Positions 1 to 8,835 of a stretch of DNA of 64,000 nucleotides are shown piece after piece. Made by a program: the position numbers and the translations under genes. The first letter of the stretch is position 1. The number at the start of each line of letters is the position of its first letter. The notes under the pieces were generated by a model. It worked only from the letters and a program-made list of their open reading frames with translations. It ran no database searches and was not told where the DNA came from. The DNA comes from Pseudomonas sp. SORT22 (GTDB taxonomy: Bacteria > Pseudomonadota > Gammaproteobacteria > Pseudomonadales > Pseudomonadaceae): assembly GCF_018417635.1 (NCBI RefSeq), contig NZ_CP071007.1, positions 2,294,501 through 2,358,500 of the forward strand. The letters run 5' to 3'.

Positions 1-1
1 C

Positions 2-196
2 GGCATGTGGCTTGTCGTCATGGTGCTTGGCGCGTGCATGTTACTAACCCTTTCCACCTATGGTCCCCGCACGCCCATGCCACTTTTTACCCTAGCGCTG
101 TTGGCACCTTTGCTGGCTCTGCTTTTGTTCAACAGCGAGCGCCACCGCGAGATGCGACGGCGGCTGATGAGGTTGCGGCAGAGGGAAAACCGATGA
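2..196 (+). CDS. C-terminal end of a small membrane protein (5' truncated by window)
   Basis: The open frame runs in from the left edge and stops with TGA at 194-196, so only the end of the protein is visible. What remains is two hydrophobic stretches, the second ending in LLLFNSERHREMRRRLMRL, a basic, probably cytoplasmic tail. The same ending (hydrophobic helix, then F/Y-N-S and an R-rich helix) closes the next two proteins, so this is a third member of the same local family. The ATG at 5 lies inside a membrane segment and is probably internal. No function is known to me for this family. Confidence 0.6.
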   Translation, partial: GMWLVVMVLGACMLLTLSTYGPRTPMPLFTLALLAPLLALLLFNSERHREMRRRLMRLRQRENR

Positions 197-239
197 AGAG
201 ACGAGTCCGTTTAGCAGGTCTGGCAAGGAGAGCGACCCT

Positions 240-677
240 GTGCTAGATCTAGCGCAATTGCCGGCCTTCATACGGCGCTACTACCCCACGCTGTGGAGCG
301 GATTTTTCCTAGCAGTCATATCTCTCACCAGCGCATCCATCCGCGCAGGTGAGACCATCTTCGTAGGCAACCCCGCCGAGCCCGGATACATCGTCGCTTT
401 TATCATGCTGGGATCATTCACCCTCGGCATCGGCCAATTCGCTGTAATACGCGGCTACTCATCCGGAAACCGTGCAGTAGTCGGGCTGTTGCTCGTTTGT
501 CTGATTGCCGGCGTGCTGACCTATCCCTTTGCTCACGATGCACTCCTGGCAGTGGCTTCAGTAATTGCCCCCTTGTTGGCGCTGTTGGCGTATAACAGCC
601 GCCGTTATCGAGAAATGAGCAAAACCCTGTCGGATATCCGGCGCAATCACTTAAATCCTGTGTCTGGCAACCGATAA
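240..677 (+). CDS. Small integral membrane protein of a local tandem family
   Basis: A 145-residue protein starting at GTG 240, with AAGGAG at about 226-231 as ribosome site. Order of parts: a short amphipathic start with FIRRYYP, then four hydrophobic segments (about residues 18-36, 50-70, 78-97, 103-118), then a basic tail with YNSRRYREM. Both the FIRRYYP start and the YNSRRYREM end recur in the neighbours at 2-196 and 708-1574. No enzymatic motif is visible. The 40-base gap to the previous gene suggests co-transcription. Probably inner membrane; function unknown. Confidence 0.75.
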   Translation: MLDLAQLPAFIRRYYPTLWSGFFLAVISLTSASIRAGETIFVGNPAEPGYIVAFIMLGSFTLGIGQFAVIRGYSSGNRAVVGLLLVCLIAGVLTYPFAHDALLAVASVIAPLLALLAYNSRRYREMSKTLSDIRRNHLNPVSGNR

Positions 678-707
678 AATCGAACCCTCACCCTCAAAGG
701 TTCACGG

Positions 708-1574
708 ATGAATCACCAAGAACAAATCAACGCCTGCCTGCGCCGCAATTTCCCGCTGCTGACTTTAAGCTGGTTGCTGTCAGTTGCTTCCCTCATGAGC
801 CTGATGCTGGTGATTAACGGCGCACACTCTCTGAGCGCCATGAGTTCATCCGACATCCTGCGCGGCGTGAAGAACGGCGTGGTTATCCCGACCCTGCTGC
901 ACCTCTTGCTGGTGTGGGGGAGCACGCGGTTGATCTGGTGGTTGGTGGCACTGCTGGTGTGCTGCTTGCTGGTCGCTTTGGGGATGTATGCCCAGCGTCC
1001 ACCTGGGCTGGTTTGTTACCTGGCGCTTTTCTGTCCCCTGGCCGGCCTGCTGGTGTTCAACAGCCAGGGCTATCGGCGGCTATATGCAAGGTTTGTCGAG
1101 ATCAGCAAGGCTCCGCGGGCCAAGCGCTTGCCGGGGCAGCCTGTGGATGTGTTGCGGTATCCGGGGATGGCGGCGTTTTTAAGGCGCTACATGGGCCGAT
1201 CTTTCGCCGCGTTTTTCTTGACCATGGCCTCTATTGCGCTGGCAACGGTGCAGCTGGAGTACGCCTACTTTGCCGGGCATCTCGAGAACATGGGGTATGT
1301 GCTGATTGTGATTTTGCTCGGGGCGGCGGTGTGTGGCGTAGGCGCTGGTCTGATCGCTAACGGTTTTGCCTGGGGGGTATGGTGTCTCGTTGCGGTTGCG
1401 GTGACGAGTCTGCTGATGGCCATCGCCAGTTTGGGAGCCGGTCTCCATCTGTTTTTTTCCGCGACGTCGATTGCACTGCCTGCGGTGGCGCTGGTTTTGT
1501 TGAGCAGTCACCACCATCGGCAGTTTTGTAAGCGTTTTGCTGTGGTTATGCGGTTGCGTAAGGCTGGTCGGTAA
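708..1574 (+). CDS. Two-unit membrane protein, fused duplicate of the tandem family
   Basis: A 288-residue membrane protein made of two copies of the roughly 140-residue unit seen in the gene before it. Unit 1 begins with CLRRNFP and ends near residue 130 with LLVFNSQGYRRLY. Unit 2 begins near residue 158 with FLRRYMG and ends with LLSSHHHRQFCKRF. Each unit has about four hydrophobic segments. It lies 30 bases after the previous stop, in the same direction, so the three genes probably form one transcript. The duplication is seen in the protein; the role is unknown. Confidence 0.75.
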   Translation: MNHQEQINACLRRNFPLLTLSWLLSVASLMSLMLVINGAHSLSAMSSSDILRGVKNGVVIPTLLHLLLVWGSTRLIWWLVALLVCCLLVALGMYAQRPPGLVCYLALFCPLAGLLVFNSQGYRRLYARFVEISKAPRAKRLPGQPVDVLRYPGMAAFLRRYMGRSFAAFFLTMASIALATVQLEYAYFAGHLENMGYVLIVILLGAAVCGVGAGLIANGFAWGVWCLVAVAVTSLLMAIASLGAGLHLFFSATSIALPAVALVLLSSHHHRQFCKRFAVVMRLRKAGR

Positions 1575-1584
1575 TGTGCTGGCC

Positions 1585-1611
1585 TCATCGCGGGTCAAGC
1601 CCGCTCCCACA
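1585..1611 (+). repeat. REP palindrome (single copy)
   Basis: Contains atcgcgggtcaagcccgctc followed by ccaca, the core of the P. putida-type REP element. The same core recurs near 3640, 31330, 31380, 43150 and 46376. It lies between convergent genes, the usual place for REPs, and may act as a transcript end for the membrane-protein genes. Confidence 0.7.
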
Positions 1612-1651
1612 CGGTTCGGCGATGCTGGTGGCGGCTGCGCCCGCCTGATCG

Positions 1652-2989
1652 TCAGCGCATCTGGAACAACTCCTGATGGAAGTCTTTCGGCTTCAGCCCA
1701 TGGGCTACCAGGTCGTCACGCAGGGCCTGGCCAAAGTCGGCAGGGCCGCAGTACCAGAAGCTCGCCTGCTGCCAGTCGGCAATTTCCTTGCGCAGGCGTT
1801 CGCCACTGAGCCGGCCATTTTGGCCAGACACACACAGGTGCAAACGCACGCCGGCCGCGGCCGCGTCGGCGCGCAGGTTGTCGATGGCGTCGGCAGCATC
1901 CGCGCCGCACGGGTGGAACAGGTCGATACTGTGTTGCCGGTCCGGCTCCAGCGCCAGTTGCTTGAGCCGGGCCACGAAGGGGGTGATGCCAATGCCGGCC
2001 CCAATCCAGACCTGCCGGGGCTTTTGGTCTTCGAAGGTGAAGCAGCCGTACGGGCCTTCCACTGTCACCGGGTCGCCTTCTTTCAGCCGCGTTGGCAGCC
2101 GGCGGGTGTGGTCGCCCAGGCCTTTGGTGATAAAGCGCAGTTGCGCCGCTTGCGGGTCCCAGGCCGAGGCGATGGTGTACGGGTGCGGCCCCTCCGACTC
2201 GGACGAGGTCACAAAAGCAAACTGGCCAGCCTGGTGCCCGGGCCAGCCCGCTTGCAGGGCGATGTGGGTTTCCAGCAGGTTCGCCTGCGGGTAGTGGATC
2301 AGGGTCTGGATCTGGCCCTGGACCTTGCGCTGCTTGCCGATGCGCTTGAACAGTGCCTGGAGCGCTGCCAGCGTGCCGCCGACCAGCAGCAGTGCGGTGA
2401 CGATGCCGATGGGTTGCAGCCAGTAGTCGAACTTGAGCAGCACCACGGTGTGGAACACCAGCACCAGATAGAGCGCCGCCAGCACCGTGTGGGTCTTGGC
2501 AAACCAGTGGTACGGGAAGCGCTTGACCAGGGCCAGGATGATCAGCACGCCGATGGCGTAGAACGCCCATTCCCCCAGGGTTTCAGCCAGGCCGCGCTGG
2601 CTGCGCAGCGCCTGCTCGATCGCGCCGAGTTCCGGCGCCGCGCCGCCGCCCTTGGCCGGCTTGACCAGCCAACCCCAGCCGACCGCCCACTTGGTGCCCT
2701 TGGCCCAGACCCAGTGCACGCTGGCGAATATCAGGGCGCTGATGCCGAGCCATTTGTGCAGCCGGTACATTTTGTCGAGCCCGCCCAACAGCGGTTCCGG
2801 GCGGCGCGGGCGCACGGCCAGCATCATCGCCACGCTCATGGCGGCGATGGCGATGACGCCGGTGTATTGCACCAGCACTGAACGTAGCGAGAAGTAAGTC
2901 AGTGGGGTGGGCACAAAGGTATCTGCCAGTGCCCATAGCAGGGTCAAGCCGATGAACAACGACCACAACACTATCTTGATGCGCTTCAA
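1652..2989 (-). CDS. Ferric-reductase-like flavocytochrome
   Basis: A 445-residue inner-membrane oxidoreductase. The first 220 residues hold about six membrane helices, with heme-ligand type His residues in YRLHKWLG, FASVHWVW, AKTHTVL and VFHTVVL, as in the ferric reductase-like transmembrane domain. Then come an FAD domain (HPYTIAS, near residue 275) and an NAD(P)H domain (GAGIGITPF, near residue 332; WYCGP near 420). The family moves electrons from NAD(P)H through FAD to heme and an acceptor across the membrane; the acceptor here is unknown. It is a single-gene unit. A perfect Anr/FNR box lies 88 bases upstream, suggesting induction at low oxygen. Confidence 0.85.
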   Translation of the reverse strand: MKRIKIVLWSLFIGLTLLWALADTFVPTPLTYFSLRSVLVQYTGVIAIAAMSVAMMLAVRPRRPEPLLGGLDKMYRLHKWLGISALIFASVHWVWAKGTKWAVGWGWLVKPAKGGGAAPELGAIEQALRSQRGLAETLGEWAFYAIGVLIILALVKRFPYHWFAKTHTVLAALYLVLVFHTVVLLKFDYWLQPIGIVTALLLVGGTLAALQALFKRIGKQRKVQGQIQTLIHYPQANLLETHIALQAGWPGHQAGQFAFVTSSESEGPHPYTIASAWDPQAAQLRFITKGLGDHTRRLPTRLKEGDPVTVEGPYGCFTFEDQKPRQVWIGAGIGITPFVARLKQLALEPDRQHSIDLFHPCGADAADAIDNLRADAAAAGVRLHLCVSGQNGRLSGERLRKEIADWQQASFWYCGPADFGQALRDDLVAHGLKPKDFHQELFQMR

Positions 2990-3076
2990 CTCTACTCTCC
3001 ACCGTGAATGGTGTAGACATTCTCGGCATTAAACGGGCAGTTGCGGGCATCTGTTGATAGGTTAACTGGTTAAATA

Positions 3077-3090
3077 TTGATATAGATCAA
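3077..3090 (-). promoter_or_regulatory. Anr/FNR box
   Basis: TTGAT-atag-ATCAA matches the FNR/Anr consensus TTGAT-N4-ATCAA in all ten fixed bases. It sits in the 293-base gap between the flavocytochrome gene (start 2989, minus strand) and the Cys-rich gene (start 3283, plus strand). On the minus strand a weak -10, TATCAA, at 3055-3060 is spaced roughly as in an FNR-activated promoter, so control of the flavocytochrome is more likely than of the plus-strand gene. I see no other gene in this gap. Confidence 0.7.
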
Positions 3091-3282
3091 TCGGTTAGCG
3101 ATTAAAGTGAGATTTTCCGCTGGACTTTGCTGTGAACGTTACTCATTACGCCTTTAGCGGATCGCCACCGGGTTGATAGTCGACGGGGACAATCAGCTTT
3201 GCCCTGGGAGCACGGATGGCCGGGTTTTGCTGAGCTATGGCAACGCTGATAGCATTCGGCCATATTCTACGGAGGGAATGCT

Positions 3283-3615
3283 GTGGCACGTTGTTTTTAC
3301 GGGCGGCTAGGGTTGGCCCTGGTACTGGTGTTGGCGGCGTCCACGGCGTTGGCGGGCAACACGCCTTGCTCCGGGCGCAAGGGGGGGATTGCTGGATGTG
3401 ATGGCGATCTGTTTTTGTGTAATGACGGGTCGATCAGTGCTTCTAAGAAAAGTTGCTCGGCGACCATGGGTGGCAGGGCGGCTCGGCCCGCGCTACAGCC
3501 GTTGCGCGGGGCAAGTGAGGGCTGTGGCTGTGGGACCGGGAGCTTCTGCACGGGGCCGCGGGGTGGGGTGTACTGCCTGACGCCCAGTGGCAAGAAGAGT
3601 TATCGGCGGCGGTGA
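3283..3615 (+). CDS. Small secreted Cys-rich protein with GPRGG-Y motif
   Basis: A 110-residue protein starting at GTG 3283 with GGAGGG about 8 bases upstream. Residues 1-24 form a clear Sec signal peptide ending in ALAG. The mature part has eight Cys in two groups of four: TPC, AGC, FLC, KSC, then EGCGC, SFC, VYC. The first half has [19 protein letters not shown]. The second ends in [18 protein letters not shown], which resembles the short GPRGG-x-Y motif of so-called basic adaptor domains. The even Cys count suggests four disulfides in the periplasm or outside. No function is known to me. Confidence 0.7.
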   Translation: MARCFYGRLGLALVLVLAASTALAGNTPCSGRKGGIAGCDGDLFLCNDGSISASKKSCSATMGGRAARPALQPLRGASEGCGCGTGSFCTGPRGGVYCLTPSGKKSYRRR

Positions 3616-3636
3616 GATCGTGCATTGGCTGCTGGT

Positions 3637-3682
3637 CTCATCGCGGGTCAAGTCGAGTCGTCGCACCGCCGCTCCCACAGGG
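3637..3682 (+). repeat. Interrupted REP element
   Basis: Begins as a normal REP (ctcatcgcgggtcaag) and ends as one (gctcccacaggg), but about 15-18 unrelated bases (tcgagtcgtcgcac and neighbours) separate the two halves. Other copies in the window run straight through. It lies between convergent genes. Confidence 0.5.
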
Positions 3683-3687
3683 GAGCG

Positions 3688-5814
3688 CTACACCCGGAAC
3701 ATCTGCATCAACCCCTGCTGATGATTGGCCAGGCGGTTCAGCGCCTGGCTGATCTGCGCCGATTCTTGCGCCTGCCCCGACAGCGACTCGGTCACGTCGC
3801 GAATCCCCGCTACGTTGCGGTTCACTTCTTCGGCCACCGCGCTTTGCTCTTCGGCCGCCGAGGCGATCTGCAGGTTCATGTCGGTGATCACCGTCACCGC
3901 TTCGCCAATTCGCTGCAGCGCCGGTAGCGCCTGTTCGGCCTGGGCGACGCTGTCCTGGGCCTGGCGGTGGCTGCTGTGCATGGTGTCGACCACTTCGCGG
4001 GTGCCTTGTTGCAGGCCTTCGATCACCACGCGGATTTCGTCCACCGAGTCCTGGGTGCGTTTGGCCAGGTTGCGCACCTCATCGGCCACTACCGCAAAGC
4101 CGCGCCCGGCCTCGCCAGCGCGGGCCGCTTCGATGGCGGCGTTGAGGGCCAGCAGGTTGGTCTGCTCGGCGATGGCGCGGATCACTTCCAGCACCGAGCC
4201 GATCTGCTCGCTGCGGCTGGACAGTTGCTGGACTTCTTGCATGCCGGCGGTCATTTCATTGGCCAGGCGTTCGATCGCCTGGGTGGTGTTGCGGATCATG
4301 CTCAGGCCTTCGCGGCTGGCAAGGTCGGCGCCGCGCGCAGCTTCGGCGGCTTGCGCGGCGTTGCGGGCGACATCCTGGGCGGTGGCGCTCATTTCCTGGG
4401 AGGCGGTGGCCACCTGGTCGACTTCGCGGTATTGCTGCTGCATGCCGGCGCTGGTCTGGCTGGCAATCGCCGCCGATTGGTCGGCGGTGCTGCGCGCGTC
4501 CTGCACCGAGGCTTTGACGTCGGCAATCACCGGTTGCAGCTTATCGAGAAAGCGGTTGAACCAGTGGGTCAATTCGCCGAGTTCGTCCTTGTTGGCGTAG
4601 TCCAGGCGCCGGGTCAGGTCGCCTTCGCCGCTGGCGATGTCCTTGAGCATCGCCGCCACACTCAGGATCGGCCGGGTCACGCCACGGGCGGTCAGCCAGA
4701 TCACCACCAGGCCCACCAAGGCCGCCGCCAGGGCCATCAGCAGGCTGCTGAGGTTGGCACTGCTGTTGTGCGCATCCAGGCGCGCGTTGAGTTCAATCGC
4801 CGGCGCTTGCAGTACCTGTTCGGGCACTTCCAGCAGCACGCTCCACGGTTGTGCGCCGGGCACCGGGGCGAACGACTGGCTGACCTGCAGCACGCCGTTG
4901 TCGCTGAACTCAGCCGCCTTGCCGGCGTGCATCTGCGCGGCCACGGCGCTGGCCTGCTGGCCGAACACTTGCTCGAATTTCTTGCTTAGCTGCGCGGCAT
5001 CGCGGCTATGCCCTGCGAGCAAACCGGCGGGGCTGACGATGCTGACCTGGCCGTTGCCGTCGAACAGCTCCTTGCGCCCGTCCAGGCTCAGTTGCTGCAG
5101 GTTGTCGAGGCTGATGTCCAGGCCCATGACGCCGACGATCTTGCCGTCCTGCTTGAGCGGGAAGGCGATGCTGGTCATCAATGGCGTACGGTCGCCGACG
5201 CTGTCGAAGTACGGATCGACTACACAGGCTTCACCGGTTTCCAGCGGGCAGGTGAGCCAGCGGTTGTAGGCCGAGCCGTTGGCCGACAGGCTGGTGTCGG
5301 CAAGCATCGACTCGGGCATGGCTTCAGACTCCAGCTCGCCGGGCTTGGGCTGCGACCAGTACAGCGAGAAGCGTCCGTTCTCGTTGCTGCCGACCGCGGC
5401 CTGATCGCTGAAGGCGCTGTCCTTGCCGTCCAGGGCGTTGGGCAGGAACACCAGGTACAGGCCGAGCAGGTCGGGGTTCTTGCCCAAGGCCTTGCGGGTC
5501 TGTTCGGTCAGGTCGTGGCGCAGGTTGTCGTTGCCTTGGGCCTTCAAGAACATCACCAGTTGCGCGACGCCATCGCCATACAAATACGCATCGCGAAAGT
5601 AGCGCTGGATATTCGCCGCCTGCAGTTGGGCCGAGGTGTGCAGGCGCAGCCGTGCGTTGTGGTCGAGCATCTGCGTGTTGGCAGTGTTGACCAGCGCGGC
5701 GCTGCGGCTCGACTGCATCAGCGTGGCCGCCATCAGCACCACCACGATAGCCAGCAGGCACAGGCCGGCGAGCAAAGTGATCTTCCATTGAATCAGCAGG
5801 CGGCGCAGCAGCAT
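3688..5814 (-). CDS. Methyl-accepting chemotaxis protein, double-Cache sensor (McpU/TlpQ-like)
   Basis: A 708-residue chemoreceptor: a membrane helix at about 8-30, a periplasmic double-Cache domain to about 350 ([36 protein letters not shown] and [10 protein letters not shown] are typical), a second helix, a HAMP linker, and a signalling domain with the conserved hairpin [19 protein letters not shown]. Ligand binding changes CheA activity and so flagellar rotation. I chose the start at 5814 because AAGGA lies 7 bases upstream and an apparent terminator of the upstream gene covers 5853-5874; a frame from 5850 exists. The adjacent putrescine-type importer suggests a polyamine ligand, as for McpU of P. 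putida. That is inference. Confidence 0.9.
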   Translation of the reverse strand: MLLRRLLIQWKITLLAGLCLLAIVVVLMAATLMQSSRSAALVNTANTQMLDHNARLRLHTSAQLQAANIQRYFRDAYLYGDGVAQLVMFLKAQGNDNLRHDLTEQTRKALGKNPDLLGLYLVFLPNALDGKDSAFSDQAAVGSNENGRFSLYWSQPKPGELESEAMPESMLADTSLSANGSAYNRWLTCPLETGEACVVDPYFDSVGDRTPLMTSIAFPLKQDGKIVGVMGLDISLDNLQQLSLDGRKELFDGNGQVSIVSPAGLLAGHSRDAAQLSKKFEQVFGQQASAVAAQMHAGKAAEFSDNGVLQVSQSFAPVPGAQPWSVLLEVPEQVLQAPAIELNARLDAHNSSANLSSLLMALAAALVGLVVIWLTARGVTRPILSVAAMLKDIASGEGDLTRRLDYANKDELGELTHWFNRFLDKLQPVIADVKASVQDARSTADQSAAIASQTSAGMQQQYREVDQVATASQEMSATAQDVARNAAQAAEAARGADLASREGLSMIRNTTQAIERLANEMTAGMQEVQQLSSRSEQIGSVLEVIRAIAEQTNLLALNAAIEAARAGEAGRGFAVVADEVRNLAKRTQDSVDEIRVVIEGLQQGTREVVDTMHSSHRQAQDSVAQAEQALPALQRIGEAVTVITDMNLQIASAAEEQSAVAEEVNRNVAGIRDVTESLSGQAQESAQISQALNRLANHQQGLMQMFRV

Positions 5815-5852
5815 GAGGGCGTCCTTGTTCTGTCGGGTTGTTGAATGCACAA

Positions 5853-5874
5853 AGCCCGTCAGTATCGACGGGCT
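5853..5874 (-). terminator. Hairpin after the PuuP-like permease
   Basis: Perfect 8-base arms agcccgtc and gacgggct around a 6-base loop, followed on the minus strand by TTTGTG. It lies 16 bases after the stop of the permease gene and before the chemoreceptor gene, both on the minus strand. The T run is short, so it may be leaky. Confidence 0.55.
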
Positions 5875-5889
5875 GTTTCCTACGGGCAG

Positions 5890-7278
5890 TTACTCGGCAA
5901 TGAAGCTGGGCGGTGCAACCCTGAAGGCTTTGGTCAGGTACGCCAGGTACAACACCCCCAGCGTCGCCCACACCCCGCCGAACAGCAGCGAGTGGCTGTC
6001 CAGGTCCAGCCAGAGGATGGCGATGATACAAAAGCCGATGGTCGGCACCACCAGGTACTTGAGCTTGTCCAGCCAGGTCTTGTTGCAGCCCTCGCGCAGG
6101 TAGCAGTGCACGATCACCGAGAGGTTGACGAAGCTGAAGGCCACCAGCGCGCCGAAGTTGATCACCGAGGTGGCGGTCACCAGGTCGAAGAAGATCGCCG
6201 ACAGCGAGATCAGCCCGACGATGGCGATGTTGATCACCGGGGTTTTCCATTTGCCGTGCAGGCGGCCGAAGTAGCGCCGCGGGATGACGTTGTCGCGGCC
6301 CATGACGTACAACAGGCGCGACACACTGGCTTGCGAAGCCAGGCCCGAGGCCAGGGTGTTGATGAAGGTGCAGCAGATGAAGATCGACTGGAACAGCTTG
6401 CCGCCGACATACAGGGCGATTTCCGGCAGGGCCGCTTCGTGGTCCTGGAACCGGTCCATGGTCGGGAAAAACGCCTGGATGTAGTAGGACACGACGATGA
6501 ACACCAGGCCGCCGATCAAAGCAATCAGGAAGATCGCCCGTGGGATGACTTTCTGCGCGTTCTCGGTTTCTTCCGACAGGGTGGTCACCGCATCGAAACC
6601 CAGGAACGAGAAGCAGAGGATGGTGGCGCCGGCGACCAGGGCGTTGAAGTGCGTGCCTTGATCGGCAAACGGCAGCAGGCTCCACGAAGTGCCGAGTCCT
6701 TCGCCGCTGTGCAGGCCGCGTATGGTGAGGTAGATGAACACGCCGATGATCAGCGCCTGGATGGCGACGAACAAGGTGTTGAAGTTGGCCACCAGGTTGA
6801 TGCTGCGCATGTTGATCAGGCTCATCACCGTGACGAAGCCCACCACCCAGACCCAGGCCGGCACCTCGGGGAACATCACCGACAGGTAGAGCTTGGCCAG
6901 CAGGGCGTTGACCATCGGCAGTAGCAGGTAATCGAGCAGCGACGACCAGCCGACCAGAAAGCCCACGTGTGGGTTGATTGCCCGGCGCGTGTAGGTATAG
7001 GCCGAACCAGACTCGGGAAAGCGCCGAACCAGCACGCCATAACTGACCGCGGTGAAGAGGATGCCCAGCAGCGCCAGCACGTAGGCGCTAGGCACATGCC
7101 CATTGGTGATGCCGGAGACGATGCCGAAGGTATCGAACACGGTCATCGGGGCGATGTAGGCCAGGCCAATGATGACCACCTGCCAGAGTTTCAGGGTCTT
7201 TTTGAAGTGTGCGTCCGCTGCGGAGTCGAGAACCGTTCCTGTGTTCTGCTGGTGTGCTGCACGCGAAGAGACTGGCAT
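5890..7278 (-). CDS. puuP: PuuP-like putrescine importer (APC superfamily)
   Basis: A 462-residue permease with about 12 membrane helices. Long stretches are near-identical to what I recall of E. coli Puu[64 protein letters not shown] and [13 protein letters not shown]. PuuP imports putrescine by proton symport at the inner membrane. The open frame extends to 7365, but that would start inside a promoter-like sequence, so I prefer ATG 7278 despite a weak ribosome site. It stands before a double-Cache chemoreceptor on the same strand, which fits joint polyamine sensing and uptake. Other amines remain possible. Confidence 0.8.
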   Translation of the reverse strand: MPVSSRAAHQQNTGTVLDSAADAHFKKTLKLWQVVIIGLAYIAPMTVFDTFGIVSGITNGHVPSAYVLALLGILFTAVSYGVLVRRFPESGSAYTYTRRAINPHVGFLVGWSSLLDYLLLPMVNALLAKLYLSVMFPEVPAWVWVVGFVTVMSLINMRSINLVANFNTLFVAIQALIIGVFIYLTIRGLHSGEGLGTSWSLLPFADQGTHFNALVAGATILCFSFLGFDAVTTLSEETENAQKVIPRAIFLIALIGGLVFIVVSYYIQAFFPTMDRFQDHEAALPEIALYVGGKLFQSIFICCTFINTLASGLASQASVSRLLYVMGRDNVIPRRYFGRLHGKWKTPVINIAIVGLISLSAIFFDLVTATSVINFGALVAFSFVNLSVIVHCYLREGCNKTWLDKLKYLVVPTIGFCIIAILWLDLDSHSLLFGGVWATLGVLYLAYLTKAFRVAPPSFIAE

Positions 7279-7336
7279 GGATGGCGCTTGCCCGTAGGGT
7301 TTGAAATTATTTTTATGAAGGTGAGGCAGGGAGGGA

Positions 7337-7365
7337 AAATAAGAAGAGTGACAGAGGTGTGTCAA
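7337..7365 (-). promoter_or_regulatory. Sigma-70 promoter of the PuuP-like gene
   Basis: On the minus strand TTGACA (7360-7365), a 17-base spacer, then TTATTT (7337-7342), about 60 bases before the chosen start. The -35 is perfect and the -10 moderate. The surrounding 7279-7480 is clearly AT-richer than its neighbours. Confidence 0.55.
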
Positions 7366-7455
7366 TTAAATTTTCACAAAGTGTTTCGGGGTTGCGCCGG
7401 TTTTTTGCCGGGAATCTACTTTTTAAGGCTCTATTTCAATGATTTTTGCGAGGCG

Positions 7456-7477
7456 CGTCTGTTGATAAAAACAGACG
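7456..7477. repeat. Small inverted repeat upstream of the PuuP-like gene
   Basis: Perfect arms cgtctgtt and aacagacg (8 bases) with a 6-base loop. It lies between the strong hairpin at 7493-7526 and the permease promoter. It could be a regulator site or a second part of the terminator. Confidence 0.35.
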
Positions 7478-7492
7478 GTTTTACGTTGAGTA

Positions 7493-7526
7493 TTGCAGAT
7501 CACCGATTTTTATCGGTGATCTGCAA
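7493..7526 (-). terminator. Strong 15-bp hairpin after the MFS gene
   Basis: Perfect 15-base arms (ttgcagatcaccgat and its complement) around a TTTT loop, starting 10 bases after the stop of the minus-strand MFS gene. No long T run follows on either strand, so it may end transcription through Rho, protect the 3' end, or bind a protein. Confidence 0.5.
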
Positions 7527-7535
7527 GGCCATTAC

Positions 7536-8738
7536 TCAGGTAGTAGCAGCACTGAACTGCCCACGCTTGCCACGCCAAACCAGCCAGGCCAGCGGCAGGT
7601 GCACCAGCACCGCGGCGGCGACACCAGCCCAGGGCGTCAGAGCCAGCTGGCCGTGGGTCACCAGGTAGCTGCCGGCGGTTTCGCCCAGGGTGATGCCGAG
7701 GTTGAACGCCGAGATGTTCAGCCCCGAGGCGAAGTCGACGGCCTTGGGCGTGTAGCGCTCGGCGGTGCTGAGCATCCCGGCCTGAAAGCCCGGGGTCATG
7801 CCAAAGGCCAGCACGCCCCAGATGAACAGCACCACGACCATGGCCACTTGCGATTGCAACGACAACGCCAGCAGCACCATGATCCCGGCCAGCAGCACGA
7901 ACAGCAGGCGCAGGGCGCGCTGCCAGCCGAGTTTGTCGGCCAGGCGGCCACCGGCCAGGTTGCCGATCAGGGTGGCGATGCCGAACACCACCAGCAGGCT
8001 GCTGGCCGTGGAGGAAGAAAAACCGCTGATGTCGGTCAGAATCGGGGTGATGAAGGTGAAGGCCGCAAAGCTTGCGCCAAAGCCAAGAATGGTCACCAGC
8101 ATCATCGCCCAGATCGCCGGCTGGCCCAGCGCCGCCAGTTGCGTGCGGATGCTGCCGGCGTCACCGGCCTTGAGCGCCGGCAGCCACAACACTGTGGCCA
8201 GCAGTGCAACGGCGCTCAACCCGGCGACGGCGAAAAACGGCAGGCGCCAGCCCATGGCGTTGCCCAGAAAGCTGCCCAGCGGCACGCCAATGACCATGGC
8301 CAGGGTCAGCCCGGCAAACATGATCGCAATCGCCTTGCTGGCCTGGCCCTTGGGCGCGAGGCTTGCGGCCACGGTGGCGCCGATGGCGAAGAAGCTGCCG
8401 TGGGCCACGGCGGTGACAATCCGCCCGATCAGCAGCGTGGTGTAGTCGCTGGACAACGCCGACAGCAGATTGCCGCCAAGGAACACCGCCACCAGGGCGA
8501 ACAGCACCGGCTTGCGCGGCAAGCGGCCGAGCAGCAGGACGATAAACGGCGTGGCGATGGCCAGGGCCAGGGCATACAGGCCCACCAGGCCACCGGCAGT
8601 GGCCAGGGGTACGCCAAGGTCTGCGGAAATCGCTGGCAAAATGCCGACCACGATGAACTCGGCCACGCCAATGGCAAAGGCCGTCATGGCGAGTACGAAC
8701 ACCCCGGGATGGATGCGTGTAGAAGCGTTGGAAGTCAT
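7536..8738 (-). CDS. MFS efflux transporter (DHA1, AraJ/YdhP-like)
   Basis: A 400-residue major facilitator with about 12 helices. Family signs are FAIGVAEFIVVGILPAISAD in helix 1, GRLPRKPVL in the loop between helices 2 and 3, and the helix-5 motif LAMVIGVPLGSFLG. The group includes drug and sugar exporters; the substrate cannot be read. I chose ATG 8738 over a TTG eight codons upstream. It is divergent from the LysR gene at 8836 with under 100 bases between, so the LysR protein is its likely regulator. Confidence 0.85.
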   Translation of the reverse strand: MTSNASTRIHPGVFVLAMTAFAIGVAEFIVVGILPAISADLGVPLATAGGLVGLYALALAIATPFIVLLLGRLPRKPVLFALVAVFLGGNLLSALSSDYTTLLIGRIVTAVAHGSFFAIGATVAASLAPKGQASKAIAIMFAGLTLAMVIGVPLGSFLGNAMGWRLPFFAVAGLSAVALLATVLWLPALKAGDAGSIRTQLAALGQPAIWAMMLVTILGFGASFAAFTFITPILTDISGFSSSTASSLLVVFGIATLIGNLAGGRLADKLGWQRALRLLFVLLAGIMVLLALSLQSQVAMVVVLFIWGVLAFGMTPGFQAGMLSTAERYTPKAVDFASGLNISAFNLGITLGETAGSYLVTHGQLALTPWAGVAAAVLVHLPLAWLVWRGKRGQFSAATT

Positions 8739-8808
8739 GGGAAAACTCGCAAGTGGGATCAATGGCGCCCACGATACGAGTACAGGCTGCTGTGATGTAG
8801 ACTGGTGG

Positions 8809-8829
8809 AATTCAAATCATCTGTGAATT
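8809..8829. promoter_or_regulatory. Putative LysR operator
   Basis: Inverted repeat aattca-N9-tgaatt in the 97-base gap between the divergent MFS and LysR genes, ending 6 bases before the LysR start. The position and dyad fit an autoregulatory LysR site, though the spacing is not the textbook T-N11-A. Confidence 0.4.
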
Positions 8830-8835
8830 GAGTTC

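Noticed and set aside
8739..8762. TTG start eight codons upstream for the MFS gene
   Set aside because: An ATG follows at 8738, and the extra residues are not part of the usual MFS start.
7446..8795. 449-codon plus-strand frame rich in Gln/His opposite the MFS gene
   Set aside because: Antisense of a membrane protein gives just this Gln/His/Arg composition; the MFS reading is certain.
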